From Dehalococcoidia bacterium UBA7891 (GTDB taxonomy: Bacteria; Chloroflexota; Dehalococcoidia; Lucifugimonadales; UBA826), in assembly GCA_002500485.1 (NCBI GenBank), contig DLRJ01000155.1:1-17459 (forward strand): a stretch of DNA of 17,459 nt, read 5' to 3'. Position numbers and translations under genes: made by a program. Under the pieces are notes generated by a model that was given only the letters and a program-made list of their open reading frames with translations, searched no databases and was not told where the DNA came from. Positions 1 to 7,418 of the stretch are shown piece after piece (the stretch's first letter is position 1; every line of letters starts with the position of its first letter).

Positions 1-1
1 A

Positions 2-490
2 TATTATTTTAATAAATTTGGTGTAGACGTTAGATCGCTTAGATACCCTGGTTTGGTTGGATGGAGAACTAAAGCAGGAGGTGGAACAACAGATTATGCA
101 GTTAATATATTTCATGAAGCAATTCTAAAAAGTAAATATGAGTGCTTTTTAAAAGAGAACGCTTCATTGCCTATGATGTATATGCCAGATGCAATCAATG
201 CTTTAATAAAGTTGTACCAGGCGGATTCTCAGGCTTTGATTCACCATTCAGATTTCAATATCCATGCGATGACGTTTACTCCGGACGATCTTGCGAGAGA
301 GATAATAAAAATCAATCCCCGGTTTGAAATCGAATATAAAATAGATCCTGTCAGACAGTCGATGGCAGATTCATGGCCTATATCCCTCGATGATTCCAAA
401 GCCAGGGAGGAGTGGGGTTGGGAACCTGAATACTCTATTCAAGATTTAGCCGAAGATATGTACCTGAACCTCTCAAAAAAACTTTCCTAA
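2..490 (+). CDS. L-threonine 3-dehydrogenase, short-chain (NAD-epimerase) type, C-terminal part
   Basis: The reading frame is open from base 2 and runs off the left edge, so only about 162 C-terminal residues are present. That is roughly half of the usual ~315. The family oxidises L-threonine to 2-amino-3-ketobutyrate with NAD+ in the cytoplasm. Seen in the sequence: YPGLVGW followed by GGGTTDYAV, the motif MMYMPDA, and near the end SWPISLDDSKAREEWGW. All of these are characteristic of the extended short-chain dehydrogenase version of threonine dehydrogenase rather than of generic sugar-nucleotide epimerases. The NAD-binding Rossmann half and the Tyr-x3-Lys pair would lie outside the window. 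The stop overlaps by four bases the stop of the convergent oxidoreductase gene. A TTG at 53 is not a credible start because conserved sequence continues upstream of it. Confidence 0.85.
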   Translation, partial: YYFNKFGVDVRSLRYPGLVGWRTKAGGGTTDYAVNIFHEAILKSKYECFLKENASLPMMYMPDAINALIKLYQADSQALIHHSDFNIHAMTFTPDDLAREIIKINPRFEIEYKIDPVRQSMADSWPISLDDSKAREEWGWEPEYSIQDLAEDMYLNLSKKLS

Positions 491-1431
491 GCGAATGCCG
501 AGAGAACCTCTTCGTCAAGTGCCTGTAAGGATTCGCTGTCACTTGGTCTCGGTGAAAACATAATTTCATCTACACCCGCTTCCATGAACTCCCCGACCCT
601 TGAAACGATGTAGTCAGCACTACCAGCAACCGTTCCAGGTCCAACTTGTTTGATGAAAGCATCTGTTTCCTTTTGATCGTTGGACAATTTGGTAGGCATA
701 GAAATTGTGAGAGATATTTCTGAGGGATCTCTACCAACATCTTCACAGTGTTTATGCAGAATATTGACTTTTCGGTTAAACAACTCCAGCGACATGCCGC
801 CGTAACGTACGTTTTCTTCTTTACCTACACCGAAACCATCTAGGTTCCACATGTCCCCGTATTTGGCTAGTGTTCTGAGTGTGCGTTTCTCCCCCAACCC
901 CCCTACCATTATTGGAATATGGGGCTTTTGAACGGATCTTGGGGATAACGGTGCGTTCTCTAAACTGTAATAGTTTCCTTTGAAATTTACGGGTTCCTCG
1001 GAGCTGAGAAGGATTCTGATAAGGGCGCATGACTCCTCAAATCTATCTGACCGTTCCCGCAGGGATGGAAATTCCCAGCCGTAGGCCTCGTGCTCTCTTT
1101 GAAACCATGCCGCACCGTGGCTGAGGATGAATCTGCCTCTGGATATCTGGTCTATGGTTGTTGCCATTTTTGCAACTAATGCAGGATTGCGGTAGGTATT
1201 TCCGTTCACCATATGACCCATTCGGAGCTTTTTGGTCATTCCAGCGACAGCAGCCAGTAGAGACCACGATTCAAAAATTGGTTGATCTTCAGCCCCCTTC
1301 CACGCAGCTGGCGGTATAAAGTGGTCAGGAAACCATATGCTATCCCAGTTTCCTATCTCCATGGTTTTTATCGCTGTTTCGATGCTATCCCATGTGGTGG
1401 TGTAACTTGATATTGATGCTCCAAATTTCAT
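487..1431 (-). CDS. Luciferase-like (LLM class) flavin-dependent oxidoreductase
   Basis: A 314-residue single-domain TIM-barrel protein of the bacterial luciferase-like monooxygenase superfamily. Members use reduced FMN or F420 to oxidise or reduce small organic substrates in the cytoplasm. Seen: an N-terminal strand and helix beginning MKFGASISSY, then WDSIWFPDHF, the conserved RMGHMVNGNTYRNPALVAK segment, the ISRGRFILSHGAAWF glycine-rich stretch and the IPIMVGGLGEKRTL motif of the family. The start is ATG at 1431 with an AAGGA ribosome site about eight bases upstream. It is transcribed divergently from the molybdenum hydroxylase gene across a 190-base gap. Substrate and cofactor choice cannot be read from sequence. 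SAR202-type genomes are known for many paralogues of this family, so a role in breaking down recalcitrant organic matter is plausible but only inferred. Confidence 0.9.
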   Translation of the reverse strand: MKFGASISSYTTTWDSIETAIKTMEIGNWDSIWFPDHFIPPAAWKGAEDQPIFESWSLLAAVAGMTKKLRMGHMVNGNTYRNPALVAKMATTIDQISRGRFILSHGAAWFQREHEAYGWEFPSLRERSDRFEESCALIRILLSSEEPVNFKGNYYSLENAPLSPRSVQKPHIPIMVGGLGEKRTLRTLAKYGDMWNLDGFGVGKEENVRYGGMSLELFNRKVNILHKHCEDVGRDPSEISLTISMPTKLSNDQKETDAFIKQVGPGTVAGSADYIVSRVGEFMEAGVDEIMFSPRPSDSESLQALDEEVLSAFA

Positions 1432-1621
1432 TTAGTCATCCTTATAATCGTTTGCTGTTTCATAGTTACATCTTATACCTACTAATTTACTTCACATAAC
1501 TTCCTGGGTAATAGACATACTGCGTACCATTTTACTGACTTAATTTTAATTTACGTCTGTTTTCTTTTCGATGTGTTAAATTAACTTAGATTAACAAATC
1601 AGATTAATGGAGAGATGCACC

Positions 1622-3937
1622 ATGACCACCTATGAGCCAAACATGGTACTTGCTGAAAAGGAATTTTCTGTAGTAGGTACTAGACCGATACGCCATGATG
1701 GTACTGACAAAGTAACCGGCCGTGCTAGGTATAGTGCTGATTCATTCCCTGCAGGGTATCTGCATGGAAAAATTCTTAGAAGCCCCCACGCCCATGCAAG
1801 GATAAAATCTATAGATACTTCTAAAGCTCTTGCTTATCCCGGGGTTAAGGCTGTTATGACAGGAGCTGATTTGCCAGAAGTTTCGGCAGAAGTAGCTGAT
1901 CTGGAAGAAGGTGCTGCTGTAAATTATGGTTTCTATAGCCGGAATGTAATGGCCCGGGAGAAAGCTCTCTATGTCGGCCATGCAATAGCCGCAGTGGCCG
2001 CTACTGACTCCCATATTGCCGAGGAAGCTTTGGCTCTGATCGAAGTTGATTACGAGGTTTTGACTCCAGTATTGACCGCTGAGGATGCTCTTAAAGAGGA
2101 CGCACCTGTCTTACATGATAGGTTATTGACTCAGTCAAGTGTCTTGTTCAGGGTAGGAGGATGGGGTGATGAGAGTACTGCAGGTTTGACTAACCTGGCC
2201 TTAAAAATAATTTCGCAAGAGGGAGATGTCGATAAGGCATTTGCTGAATCTGATGTGGTCGTTGAGCGTGAATTTAAAACCAAGGCAGTTCACCAAGGCT
2301 ATATAGAACCCCAAGCAAGCACTGCTTTTTGGGATGAAAATGGGAAGGTGACTGCCTGGTGCAGTACGCAACAGCTATTTGCTTTCAGAGATCATATATC
2401 TGCGATGCTAGATATACCTGTGGGAAATGTCAGTGTGGTGCCTTTGGAGATTGGTGGTGGCTTTGGAGGCAAAGGGCAGGGCGGAGTTTATTTGGAGCCT
2501 GTTGCTGCGGTTTTGTCTAAAAATTCAGGTTCTGCTGTAAAAATAACAATGACTCGAGCCGAAGTTTTCATGGGAACAGGACCGACATCTGGTACCGCCA
2601 TGGAAATAAAACTGGGAGCTACCAAGGACGGTAAACTTACGGCAGTGAAGGCCAAACTCACTTTTGAAGCAGGAGCTTTCCCCGGCTCCCCAGTAGCAGG
2701 CGGAAGTAGAACTATGCTTGGCCCATATGTCATCCCCAATGCGTATGTTGAAGGCTTAGATGTTGTTACAAATGTGCAGAAATCTTCTGCTTACAGAGCA
2801 CCAGGTTCCCCGGCTTCTGCTTTTGCAATTGAGACTGTGATTGATGAAATAGCTGAGAAATTGAATATAGATCCCATAGAATTTAGGCTCCTCAACGCAG
2901 CCGAAGAAGGTACTCGTCAACCTGCCAATGGTCCGGTATACCGAAAAATAGGATTAGTGGAAACATTAGAAGCGGCAAAGAACCACCCTCATTACACTGC
3001 AGATATAACAGGCACTGTAAGGGGACGTGGTATTGCCTCAGGGGCCTGGTTCAACGGAAGCGGTCCGGCTAGTGCCGTTGCAAGTGTAAATGCAGATGGG
3101 ACAGTCTCATTGGTTGAAGGTTCTCCGGATATTGGAGGTAGTCGAGCTGCGATGGCTATGCAGGTTGCGGATGTGCTCGGATTAAAAGCGGAGGATGTGA
3201 ACCCATCCATCGGTGATACTGACTCTATCGGTTATAGCTCCGGGGCTGGGGGAAGTAGCGTGACTTTCAAAACTGGTACGGCATGTATAGAAGCTGCCTA
3301 TGATATTAAGGCTCAAATGATAGCTCGAGCCGCTCGTATCTGGGATGTAGACGCCTCTGAAGTCGAGTATGAAGGATCAACTATAAGGCATACAAGTGAC
3401 CCTGAATTAAGCATTCAATTCGCTGAATTGGCAAATATGCTCAATGGCACAGGCGGCCCGATAGTTGGTCGCGCTACAGTGAACCCAGGTGGAGTTGGAA
3501 ATGCTTTCGCAGTTCATATTGTTGATGTTGAGGTGGATAAAGAAACCGGGAAGGTCGATATATTGAGATATACCTCTATTCAGGATGTGGGAAAGGCTAT
3601 CCACCCTAGCTATGTTGAAGGCCAGCTGCAGGGTGGTGCGGTGCAGGGAATTGGTTGGGCTTTGAATGAAGAATATGTTTTCAATGGTGAAGGGAATATG
3701 GTTAACTCATCCTTTCTGGATTATAGGATGCCTGTCGCACTGGATTTACCAATGATTGACACGGTACTTGTGGAGGTTGCCAATCCGGGACATCCATTTG
3801 GTCTGCGTGGGGTGGGAGAGGCTTGTTTGATTCCTCCAATGGCCGCTATAGCTAACGCTATTTCTGATGCAGTGGGAGTTCGTATGACTGAATTGCCTAT
3901 GTCTCCGGGCAAGGTGTTAGATGCCTTAAATGCTTAG
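1622..3937 (+). CDS. Xanthine dehydrogenase family molybdopterin-binding (large) subunit
   Basis: A 771-residue molybdenum hydroxylase catalytic subunit of the xanthine dehydrogenase / aldehyde oxidase / CoxL family. It uses a molybdenum cytosine- or molybdopterin cofactor to hydroxylate carbon centres with water. Seen: the N-terminal domain (GTRPIRHDGTDKVTGRARY), GGGFGGK at residues 278-284, AYRAPG at 390-395 and GVGEA near the C-terminus with the expected catalytic Glu at 733. The length is normal for the family. I chose ATG 1622 over ATG 1607 because GGAGAG at 1609-1614 sits seven bases before 1622, whereas nothing resembling a ribosome site precedes 1607. No iron-sulfur or FAD subunit gene lies next to it: both neighbours are on the other strand and unrelated. 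It must pair with subunits encoded elsewhere or use another electron acceptor. The substrate is unknown. Confidence 0.92.
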   Translation: MTTYEPNMVLAEKEFSVVGTRPIRHDGTDKVTGRARYSADSFPAGYLHGKILRSPHAHARIKSIDTSKALAYPGVKAVMTGADLPEVSAEVADLEEGAAVNYGFYSRNVMAREKALYVGHAIAAVAATDSHIAEEALALIEVDYEVLTPVLTAEDALKEDAPVLHDRLLTQSSVLFRVGGWGDESTAGLTNLALKIISQEGDVDKAFAESDVVVEREFKTKAVHQGYIEPQASTAFWDENGKVTAWCSTQQLFAFRDHISAMLDIPVGNVSVVPLEIGGGFGGKGQGGVYLEPVAAVLSKNSGSAVKITMTRAEVFMGTGPTSGTAMEIKLGATKDGKLTAVKAKLTFEAGAFPGSPVAGGSRTMLGPYVIPNAYVEGLDVVTNVQKSSAYRAPGSPASAFAIETVIDEIAEKLNIDPIEFRLLNAAEEGTRQPANGPVYRKIGLVETLEAAKNHPHYTADITGTVRGRGIASGAWFNGSGPASAVASVNADGTVSLVEGSPDIGGSRAAMAMQVADVLGLKAEDVNPSIGDTDSIGYSSGAGGSSVTFKTGTACIEAAYDIKAQMIARAARIWDVDASEVEYEGSTIRHTSDPELSIQFAELANMLNGTGGPIVGRATVNPGGVGNAFAVHIVDVEVDKETGKVDILRYTSIQDVGKAIHPSYVEGQLQGGAVQGIGWALNEEYVFNGEGNMVNSSFLDYRMPVALDLPMIDTVLVEVANPGHPFGLRGVGEACLIPPMAAIANAISDAVGVRMTELPMSPGKVLDALNA

Positions 3938-3944
3938 GCGAAAA

Positions 3945-4946
3945 CTAGGCGTGGATTTCTATAACGTCCCCGTCTGATAACTCATGGCCTCTGCCGACAC
4001 GCTGGCCGTCGAATTTGCCTGAATTCCCCCATAGGATTGCATATTTCAGCCCATGGCTAAGTTCTTTGTGCACCTGCTGAGCCGCTTCACCAACAGTACT
4101 GCCAATGGGAAGGACCACGGGATTTTCCTTGGTGAAATCTTCTAACCGTTCTCTTGGTGATTTAGTATAGATACGTATTATTTTCAGGCTTTCAAACAAT
4201 TCTTCTGCGAGTTCATCCAGCCCTACTTCTTCATGAGCACTGGCCATAATTAGCGGAAATGTTCCGCTGTAACGGGTTTCCATATCCCCATAATTATCTA
4301 GGGCGCCGGGTATGTCTGCCTTATTGCAAACTATTATTGTGGGTTTTGAGGTAAATTGGTCATCTCCATTTGGATATTGTCCTTTTTGCAACAATTTAAA
4401 CCCCCACTCTCCGAGTTCTTTAAAAGAATTTTCTGTTTGGGCGACTGGGTTATTCGTCAAATCTGCCACAAAAACAAAAATATCACTCGTCCTTAGTAGA
4501 CCGTAAAGTCTACTTTGGGTGGCGATATTATCTATCGGCGGAGTATCAACCATCTGTATGTATATGTCGTTATAGGGATACATGCCAGGTATAGGTTCTT
4601 GCGTGCTGAGTTCGTATGAACCTACCTTAGTTTTTGCTCCAGTCGCAGAAGATAATAGCAGCGATTTTCCAACGTTGGTGGGCCCTATTAAAGTGGACCT
4701 GCCGGCACCTTCTTTAGGCAGGGAAAATGGCTCTGTGCGTCCACCTTTTCCACCGGACGATGTTTCCAAGTCAGACATTAATTTGGACAACCTGGCTCTG
4801 AGCTGGGCCTTCAAATGATCTGTGCCTTTATGTTTAGGCATAATCTGGAGCATTTCTTGTAAAGCCGCTATTTTGCCTTGCACTGAGACAGCTTCGCGAA
4901 ATCTTTGTTCCGCATCCCTGTATTGAGGTGGCACGTTAGTAGGCAT
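3945..4946 (-). CDS. TGS domain-containing GTPase (OBG/DRG-related)
   Basis: A 333-residue GTP-binding protein with a C-terminal TGS domain. Seen: a charged helical N-terminal region (about residues 8-62), P-loop GPTNVGKS at 88-95, the G3 motif VDTPP at 133-137, NKAD (G4) at 208-211 and ASAHEEVG (G5). The TGS fold follows from about residue 270 to the end, closing with LSDGDVIEIHA. The family resembles archaeal and eukaryotic DRG GTPases, which act on ribosomes or translation; its bacterial role is not established. G3 is DTPP rather than the common DxPG. It lies 77 bases downstream of the P-II gene on the same strand, so it may be co-transcribed with P-II and amt. It is convergent with the molybdenum hydroxylase, with only seven bases between the stops. 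The family call is firm, the function open. Confidence 0.9.
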   Translation of the reverse strand: MPTNVPPQYRDAEQRFREAVSVQGKIAALQEMLQIMPKHKGTDHLKAQLRARLSKLMSDLETSSGGKGGRTEPFSLPKEGAGRSTLIGPTNVGKSLLLSSATGAKTKVGSYELSTQEPIPGMYPYNDIYIQMVDTPPIDNIATQSRLYGLLRTSDIFVFVADLTNNPVAQTENSFKELGEWGFKLLQKGQYPNGDDQFTSKPTIIVCNKADIPGALDNYGDMETRYSGTFPLIMASAHEEVGLDELAEELFESLKIIRIYTKSPRERLEDFTKENPVVLPIGSTVGEAAQQVHKELSHGLKYAILWGNSGKFDGQRVGRGHELSDGDVIEIHA

Positions 4947-5023
4947 TGCTACAGATAATACCTATGCTGCAAGATCTCTTCAACAGTTGGACGAAACTAC
5001 AAGTGTGGAAGTACCTTTACTTG

Positions 5024-5368
5024 TTATATTGCAGATTCCCCAGCCTCTCCCGTTCTGACACGTATAGTATCTGAAATTTCAGTCACAAATATCTTTCCAT
5101 CCCCAATTTCGCCAGTTCTGGAAGCAGAAACAATTGCTTCAACAACAGCATCCTTTTTGTCATTGGAGATCACGGTGACAAGAAGAGTTTTGGATGACGC
5201 TGAGCGTGTTGTGGTTTGCCCTCCTCTGCCAGTAACAACTTCAACTCCTTTTTGCTGCCCTTGGCCTGTGACATTTTGATAATGGAACCCGGTAACACCG
5301 GCAGCCAGCAAGGACTCAGCAACTGCACTCACTCGTTCAGGTCGAAAAATAGCCTCTATCTTTAACAT
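5024..5368 (-). CDS. P-II family nitrogen regulatory protein (GlnB/GlnK-like)
   Basis: A 114-residue trimeric P-II signalling protein that senses 2-oxoglutarate and ATP/ADP and usually controls the ammonium channel encoded beside it. Seen: MLKIEAIFRPERV, the GQGQQKG entry to the T-loop, the B-loop RTGEIGDGKIFV and the terminal IRVRTGEAGESAI. The T-loop between GQQKG and the following strand (about residues 42-60) is rich in Gly, Thr and Ser and contains no tyrosine, so the uridylylation site known from proteobacterial GlnB (Tyr51) is absent. The loop also appears about two residues longer than in E. coli. ATG 5368 is preferred over TTG 5371 because AGGAGG (5376-5381) is then seven bases away. 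It lies downstream of amt on the same strand and has its own promoter. Confidence 0.95.
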   Translation of the reverse strand: MLKIEAIFRPERVSAVAESLLAAGVTGFHYQNVTGQGQQKGVEVVTGRGGQTTTRSASSKTLLVTVISNDKKDAVVEAIVSASRTGEIGDGKIFVTEISDTIRVRTGEAGESAI

Positions 5369-5413
5369 CAATCTTCCTCCTCGTGTAACATTGTGGAAAC
5401 ATTTACGGATCAG

Positions 5414-5442
5414 ATATTACACATGGTGTAATATTTTGGCAA
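5414..5442 (-). promoter_or_regulatory. P-II gene promoter with overlapping operator-like dyad
   Basis: Read on the minus strand, TTGCCA (5442-5437) and TAATAT (5419-5414) are separated by 17 bases, a good sigma-70-type spacing. The transcript would start near 5407, about 40 bases before the P-II ATG. Arms ATATTACAC (5414-5422) and GTGTAATAT (5426-5434) form a perfect 9-base inverted repeat with a 3-base centre. The dyad fills most of the spacer and the whole -10 element. That placement suits a dimeric regulator. Just upstream of the promoter, TGTGT-N5-TCACA (5458-5472) resembles a CRP/FNR-type half-site pair, the superfamily that includes NtcA, but it is imperfect. The identity of any regulator is not known. 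Confidence 0.6.
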
Positions 5443-5479
5443 TATTTAGGAAACATTTGTGTAACAATCACAATACTGT

Positions 5480-5527
5480 TATCGATCACCAAAAAACCTC
5501 ATATCGGCGACTTTTCGATGATCGATA
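5480..5527. repeat. Perfect 9-base inverted repeat in the amt-P-II gap
   Basis: TATCGATCA at 5480-5488 and its exact complement TGATCGATA at 5519-5527 are separated by 30 bases. They lie between the amt stop (5547) and the P-II promoter. The stem could help end or process the amt transcript, although no clean U-run follows it on the minus strand. It could instead be a spaced operator. The function is unresolved. Confidence 0.4.
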
Positions 5528-5546
5528 GATTGAACCGTTATTTCGT

Positions 5547-6758
5547 TTAATTAGCTCCGTCGTTTACAGAACCTTGTTCTCCATGGGTTGCAAGGTCTAA
5601 ACCTTGGTCTTCGTCGGCTTCTGATTCCCTAAGGCCTAAGCCCGGAATTTTGTCCAGGATAAATAGTATTATAAAAGTGGCTATTCCAGAGTATGCTAGC
5701 GTTCCAAAAGCACTGATTGCTTGTATTCCTAGTTGCTTTGCACTGCCACCAAGTAATCCGTCTACCCCTGCGAGTGCGCTTACTGTGAAAATTCCTGTAG
5801 CTAGACACCCCCAGATTCCCCCGATGCCGTGAACAGCAAATACGTCCAATGCATCATCCATTCCAGTTTTATGTATCAACTCCACTGCAAAGAAACAAAT
5901 GAGGCCAGCACCGAAGCCTATGGCCAGGGCACCCATTGCGTCAACAGCTCCTGCTGCAGGAGTTATGGCGACTAATCCGGCTACTGCTCCAGTTGCCACA
6001 CCAACAGCGCCCATTTTGCCAGTTTTAATCATGGAAATAAGTCCCCACGTTAGCCCGGCTGTTGCGGCAGCAACATTGGTTACGAGAAAAGCATTTACTG
6101 CGTAACTGTCAGCTGCTAGAGCGGACCCCGCATTGAACCCGAACCATCCTAGCCATAGAATTGCTGCGCCTAAAACGACGTACGGAACATTATTCGGTTG
6201 CAGGCCAGGATTTCGGCGCTTCCCTACCAGCATGGCTGCAGCCACTGCAGCGATACCGGCGTTTATGTGTATAACTGTTCCACCAGCAAAATCTAGAGCT
6301 CCCATATCTGAAATCCAGCCACCACCCCACACCCAATGTGTTACTGGAGAGTAGATGACCGTACTCCATATGACTAAGAATATTAAGTAGGTGGAAAATT
6401 TAAATCTTTCCACTAAAGCCCCAGTTATAAGGGCTGGAGTGATAATTGCAAACATCATTTGAAAAATAACATCAACCAATGGGGGGTAGGCGTCTCCTTC
6501 TGCGGCAAATAGGGCAATTCCATTTAGCCCTACCATCGAGAAATCTCCCACGAAATTATTTCCTTCCCCAAATGCGAGACTGTAGCCCCAAAGGACCCAG
6601 ACTATACTCACCACACAAATGGAAATGAAGCTGTACATTATTGTGTTGACAAGATTTTTGGCCCTTACTAGCCCACCGTAAAAAAATGCGAGCCCGGGAG
6701 TCATGAAGAAAACCAGGGCGGATGCCGTAAGCATCCAGGCGGTTGTTCCAGAATCCAT
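5547..6758 (-). CDS. amt: Ammonium transporter Amt
   Basis: A 403-residue Amt/Mep/Rh channel that conducts ammonium or ammonia across the cytoplasmic membrane as a trimer. Seen: PGLAFFYGGLVRAKN in the first membrane segment, PALITGALVERFKF, the pore histidines His141 (THWVWGGGW) and His310 (FAVHGIGGIWG), LDFAGGTVIHINAG, and about eleven hydrophobic segments. The C-terminal tail is short and acidic (from about residue 378, ESEADEDQG). In known complexes the tail is near the P-II docking surface. ATG 6758 is preceded by GGAGG at a six-base spacing. The downstream P-II gene is the standard partner. The start-proximal leader contains CCGTA/TACGG, a small hairpin directly before the ribosome site. 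Confidence 0.97.
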   Translation of the reverse strand: MDSGTTAWMLTASALVFFMTPGLAFFYGGLVRAKNLVNTIMYSFISICVVSIVWVLWGYSLAFGEGNNFVGDFSMVGLNGIALFAAEGDAYPPLVDVIFQMMFAIITPALITGALVERFKFSTYLIFLVIWSTVIYSPVTHWVWGGGWISDMGALDFAGGTVIHINAGIAAVAAAMLVGKRRNPGLQPNNVPYVVLGAAILWLGWFGFNAGSALAADSYAVNAFLVTNVAAATAGLTWGLISMIKTGKMGAVGVATGAVAGLVAITPAAGAVDAMGALAIGFGAGLICFFAVELIHKTGMDDALDVFAVHGIGGIWGCLATGIFTVSALAGVDGLLGGSAKQLGIQAISAFGTLAYSGIATFIILFILDKIPGLGLRESEADEDQGLDLATHGEQGSVNDGAN

Positions 6759-6776
6759 ATTAAACCTCCGTATTAC

Positions 6777-6806
6777 GGCGAATAATTTCGGTGTGACTAA
6801 TTCGCC
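6777..6806. promoter_or_regulatory. Inverted repeat in the amt leader
   Basis: GGCGAAT (6777-6783) and ATTCGCC (6800-6806) are exact complements separated by 16 bases, about 20 to 50 bases upstream of the amt ATG. The repeat could be an operator or a leader hairpin. I could not place a convincing amt promoter: several AT-rich candidates lie at 6810-6880 but none has a good pair of elements. Confidence 0.35.
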
Positions 6807-6946
6807 TGAATTATTTAAATTGAAGTCTATGGAATTGATGTTTCTTAAGTATTGCCCTGTTGTTAAATAGATGTTGCTTGTGTGTTACAGAAATATGTCT
6901 TGGGCTATTCAGACATCTGTAATTTTCCACCCTATAAGGGCAAAAA

Positions 6947-6994
6947 TACCATATGTAGCAGGCTAAATGCAGAAAGAAAGTACCATATATGGTA
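6947..6994. promoter_or_regulatory. Operator-like palindrome between amt and the DUF5679 gene
   Basis: TACCATATATGGTA at 6981-6994 is a perfect 14-base palindrome. A near-copy of its left half, TACCATATGTA, lies at 6947-6957, starting 34 bases upstream, roughly three helical turns. CCCT-ATA-AGGG at 6930-6940 is a further small dyad. These lie in the 309-base divergent gap (6759-7067), which otherwise holds no gene. The palindrome is just upstream of the DUF5679 promoter, so it could control either direction. Confidence 0.4.
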
Positions 6995-7003
6995 GAAAAA
7001 GGG

Positions 7004-7033
7004 TTGCGTTAAGTTAAATTATATGAATAATAT
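7004..7033 (+). promoter_or_regulatory. Promoter of the DUF5679 gene
   Basis: TTGCGT (7004-7009) and TAATAT (7028-7033) are separated by 18 bases. They predict a start near 7040 and a short leader ending in AGGAGG (7057-7062) before ATG 7068. The elements are moderate matches to sigma-70 consensus. Confidence 0.45.
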
Positions 7034-7067
7034 GAACTATATAGTTAGTCCTCACAAGGAGGGAGAT

Positions 7068-7214
7068 ATGGAAGCGTACTGCGTAAAGTGCAGGGCCAAG
7101 GTTGAAATTAATAACCCTCAGCAGGTTACATTGAAGAATGGTAGACCCGCAACGAAGGGAATTTGCTCAAACGGATGCGGAACTAACGTTTTCCGAATTG
7201 GTAAGGCCAGCTAG
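7068..7214 (+). CDS. DUF5679 small zinc-ribbon protein
   Basis: A 48-residue protein matching the DUF5679 family of short zinc ribbons found in Chloroflexota and Actinomycetota. Seen: MEAYCVKCRAKVEI, then NNPQQVTLKNGRPATKG, then a second cysteine knuckle CSNGCGTNVFRIG. The first pair is C-x2-C. The second is C-x3-C, whereas the usual family form, as I recall it, is C-x2-C, so there seems to be one inserted residue. ATG 7068 is chosen because AGGAGG ends five bases upstream; an in-frame ATG at 7023 adds 15 residues that do not belong to the family and lacks a ribosome site. A strong terminator follows, so it is probably transcribed alone. The role is unknown; RNA or protein binding is a common guess for such ribbons. 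Confidence 0.88.
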   Translation: MEAYCVKCRAKVEINNPQQVTLKNGRPATKGICSNGCGTNVFRIGKAS

Positions 7215-7239
7215 CACTGCAGAATTCTTAGCACCTTGG

Positions 7240-7261
7240 GGTGGGTTTAGTTAAATCCACC
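7240..7261 (+). terminator. Stem-loop after the DUF5679 gene
   Basis: GGTGGGTTTA (7240-7249) pairs with TAAATCCACC (7252-7261) with one G-T pair, 26 bases past the stop. No U-run follows, so it may be an RNA 3' end protector or a weak first terminator ahead of the stronger one at 7311. Confidence 0.4.
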
Positions 7262-7310
7262 CTGACTGTGTCGTTTTGGAATGATTCTTCCAATTAGAAA
7301 GGAAGAGTTT

Positions 7311-7335
7311 AGCCCCGCTTTGTCGGGGTTTTTTT
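7311..7335 (+). terminator. Rho-independent terminator
   Basis: CCCCG (7313-7317), a six-base loop CTTTGT, CGGGG (7324-7328) and then seven T residues form a textbook intrinsic terminator. It ends the DUF5679 transcript and insulates ychF, which starts about 85 bases further on. Confidence 0.9.
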
Positions 7336-7418
7336 GTTACTATTTTTCCAAACACGACCAATTTATGCTTATAGTAGGCTCTCTGGGGATTATAACTATG
7401 GAATATTGGATTTAGCTA

